The notes below the pieces were generated by a model that was not told the DNA's origin, searched no databases, and saw nothing but the letters and a program-made list of their open reading frames with translations. Below, one piece after another: positions 63,056 through 64,000 of a DNA stretch of 64,000 bases (position 1 is the stretch's first letter; every line of letters starts with the position of its first letter). Source of the stretch: Thermothielavioides terrestris NRRL 8126 (taxonomy: Eukaryota > Ascomycota > Sordariomycetes > Sordariales > Chaetomiaceae); NCBI RefSeq assembly GCF_000226115.1, contig NC_016460.1, positions 3,968,001 through 4,032,000 on the forward strand. Reading direction: 5' to 3'. Position numbers and translations under genes: made by a program.

Positions 63056-64000
63056 CGTTGAGAATGCTCTACTAGAATACCAATAGTAGTAGACACCGCT
63101 TTAACTAGGCGTTAAAGAGGAGAGAGGAGTTTAACCTAATAGCGATTTAAGAGCTATTAGTCTATCTAAATACAACTTTGCTAGCCCTGCCCTATAGGCG
63201 AGGTAGGCAATATAAGATGATATATAGCGCTAGTAGAGTAGCGTTATATATAAGTAAACGCCTTGACTATATAACTTAGTCTACTAAGGCTAAGGAAGAC
63301 TAGGCGATAATAACGTTCGAGAGGGGGGGTTGGACCCCCTTATAGTATAGTTTATCTACTTACTTAATTAGGAACTAGGGTAGTAGTCGCTATTCTATAC
63401 CTTAGTAGAGTAGGAGCTAAGGGGGTGTAATATACTTATAGGCGACTTCAACGTCTACTACCTAATATAGGACAAGTATAACAGGACCTCCTAGTTAGTA
63501 AATATACTACTTTAGATTATAGTAGAATAGGAGCTTAAGCTCTATATACTTTATAGTATATTTACCTAGGTTCAATAAGGTAATAGAGATAGTATAATCA
63601 ACTATATCTAGGCAATGTAGAGTAGTAGTACTTAGTAGCTAAGGCTACTCGACTTAGTAGGCTTAGACTATATACTCTAGATAGCTAAAATACTATTAAA
63701 AGGGAGTAGTAGTAAAGCTATTATACTACTAGGCTATAGCTAGGTACTACTAGACTATAAAAGGTATAAGGCTAAGGTATAGTTCTTTACTCTACTAAAG
63801 GAGATTAATATAGTAGAGGAACTTAAGAGTATAATTAATACTCTAATATATAAGTTGACTAGTATTATAGATATAGTAGTACTATACTAAAAGCTTAATT
63901 AAGGATCTTATACACTATAGTAGAACCTTAAAGTTGATAAGGCAATATAGGAAATAAGGAAGGCTAAATGTATCTAGCGATCGAACTATATAATAAGCTC
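63052..64000 (+). pseudogene. LINE E ORF2, endonuclease part only
   Basis: This is the N-terminal endonuclease. The QEP-type glutamate codon GAG is retained near 63149, as in C. GDFN is near 63441. It continues past the window end. Stops of RIP type are frequent. Confidence 0.82.

Larger units (their letters stand above)
61303..64000 (+). mobile_element. LINE E, 5' half, cut by the window edge
   Basis: This plus-strand copy has the conserved 5' end (cttcttcgcac...) at 61303. It holds ORF1 and the endonuclease part of ORF2, with GDFN near 63440-63452, and leaves the window before the RT. It lies at or just past the end of the recognisable Gypsy pol. No target duplication can be checked because its 3' end is outside. 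Confidence 0.9.

Noticed and set aside
1..64000. A novel gene system or defence cluster
   Set aside because: No open frame exceeds 86 codons, and all longer readable frames are the same LINE or one Gypsy element. Nothing supports a functioning multi-gene system.
1..64000. Calling the window a centromere
   Set aside because: RIP-mutated nested repeats occur in centromeres, subtelomeres and dispersed AT-rich blocks alike. No telomere repeat or other positional mark is present.

Overview
The window is a repeat graveyard from the nuclear genome of a filamentous ascomycete (Pezizomycotina). Two things point there. First, almost every base belongs to retrotransposons mutated in the way repeat-induced point mutation (RIP) does it: CpA/TpG is nearly gone, TpA is in great excess and CpG is kept. 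A hand count over 12001-12060 gives 13 TpA, 1 CpA and 0 TpG. Second, the dominant element is a LINE with the domain order of fungal Tad/I-like elements. I found no intact gene, no tRNA or rRNA, no CRISPR array and no bacterial feature; the longest open frames are only 65-86 codons. The species cannot be named from this sequence.

The LINE family is about 5.58 kb long. ORF1 carries CCHC zinc knuckles. ORF2 carries an APE-type endonuclease (GDFN motif), a reverse transcriptase (LDLKGAFD and YIDD motifs), a C-terminal Cys/His cluster and a basic tail. The element ends in a short hairpin followed by an (AAT)n tail. I see thirteen insertions or fragments, named here a, a', X, A, B, Y, Z, C, W, D, G, V and E. 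Reading frames stay in register across kilobases, so the copies were killed by nonsense and missense changes rather than by indels.

Layout from left to right: fragments a (1-1572) and a' (1614-1712); non-LINE DNA (1713-2064); minus-strand LINE X (2077-24309), split by plus-strand A (4056-15230, itself split by plus-strand B, 8631-14210) and by minus-strand Y (18339-23917); minus-strand Z (24325-35506), split by plus-strand C (27753-33330); non-LINE DNA and the gag/pol start of a Ty3/Gypsy element (35540-38116); minus-strand W (38117-59271), split by plus-strand D (40638-46235), 5'-truncated plus-strand G (46799-51130) and minus-strand V (52234-57811); the Gypsy pol continuation (59302-61250); and plus-strand E (61303 to beyond the window end).

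Target-site duplications of 12-15 bp identify ten insertions and give a relative order. The Gypsy element and its flank are oldest. Z and W came next. X then entered the left target duplication of Z. A, Y, C, D, G and V followed into X, Z and W, and B entered A. E is younger than the Gypsy copy but otherwise undated. The locus does no coding work. Its interest lies in the insertion history, the junction structure, local differences in RIP intensity, and two short RIP-poor stretches of unknown identity (1713-1830 and about 35690-36260).
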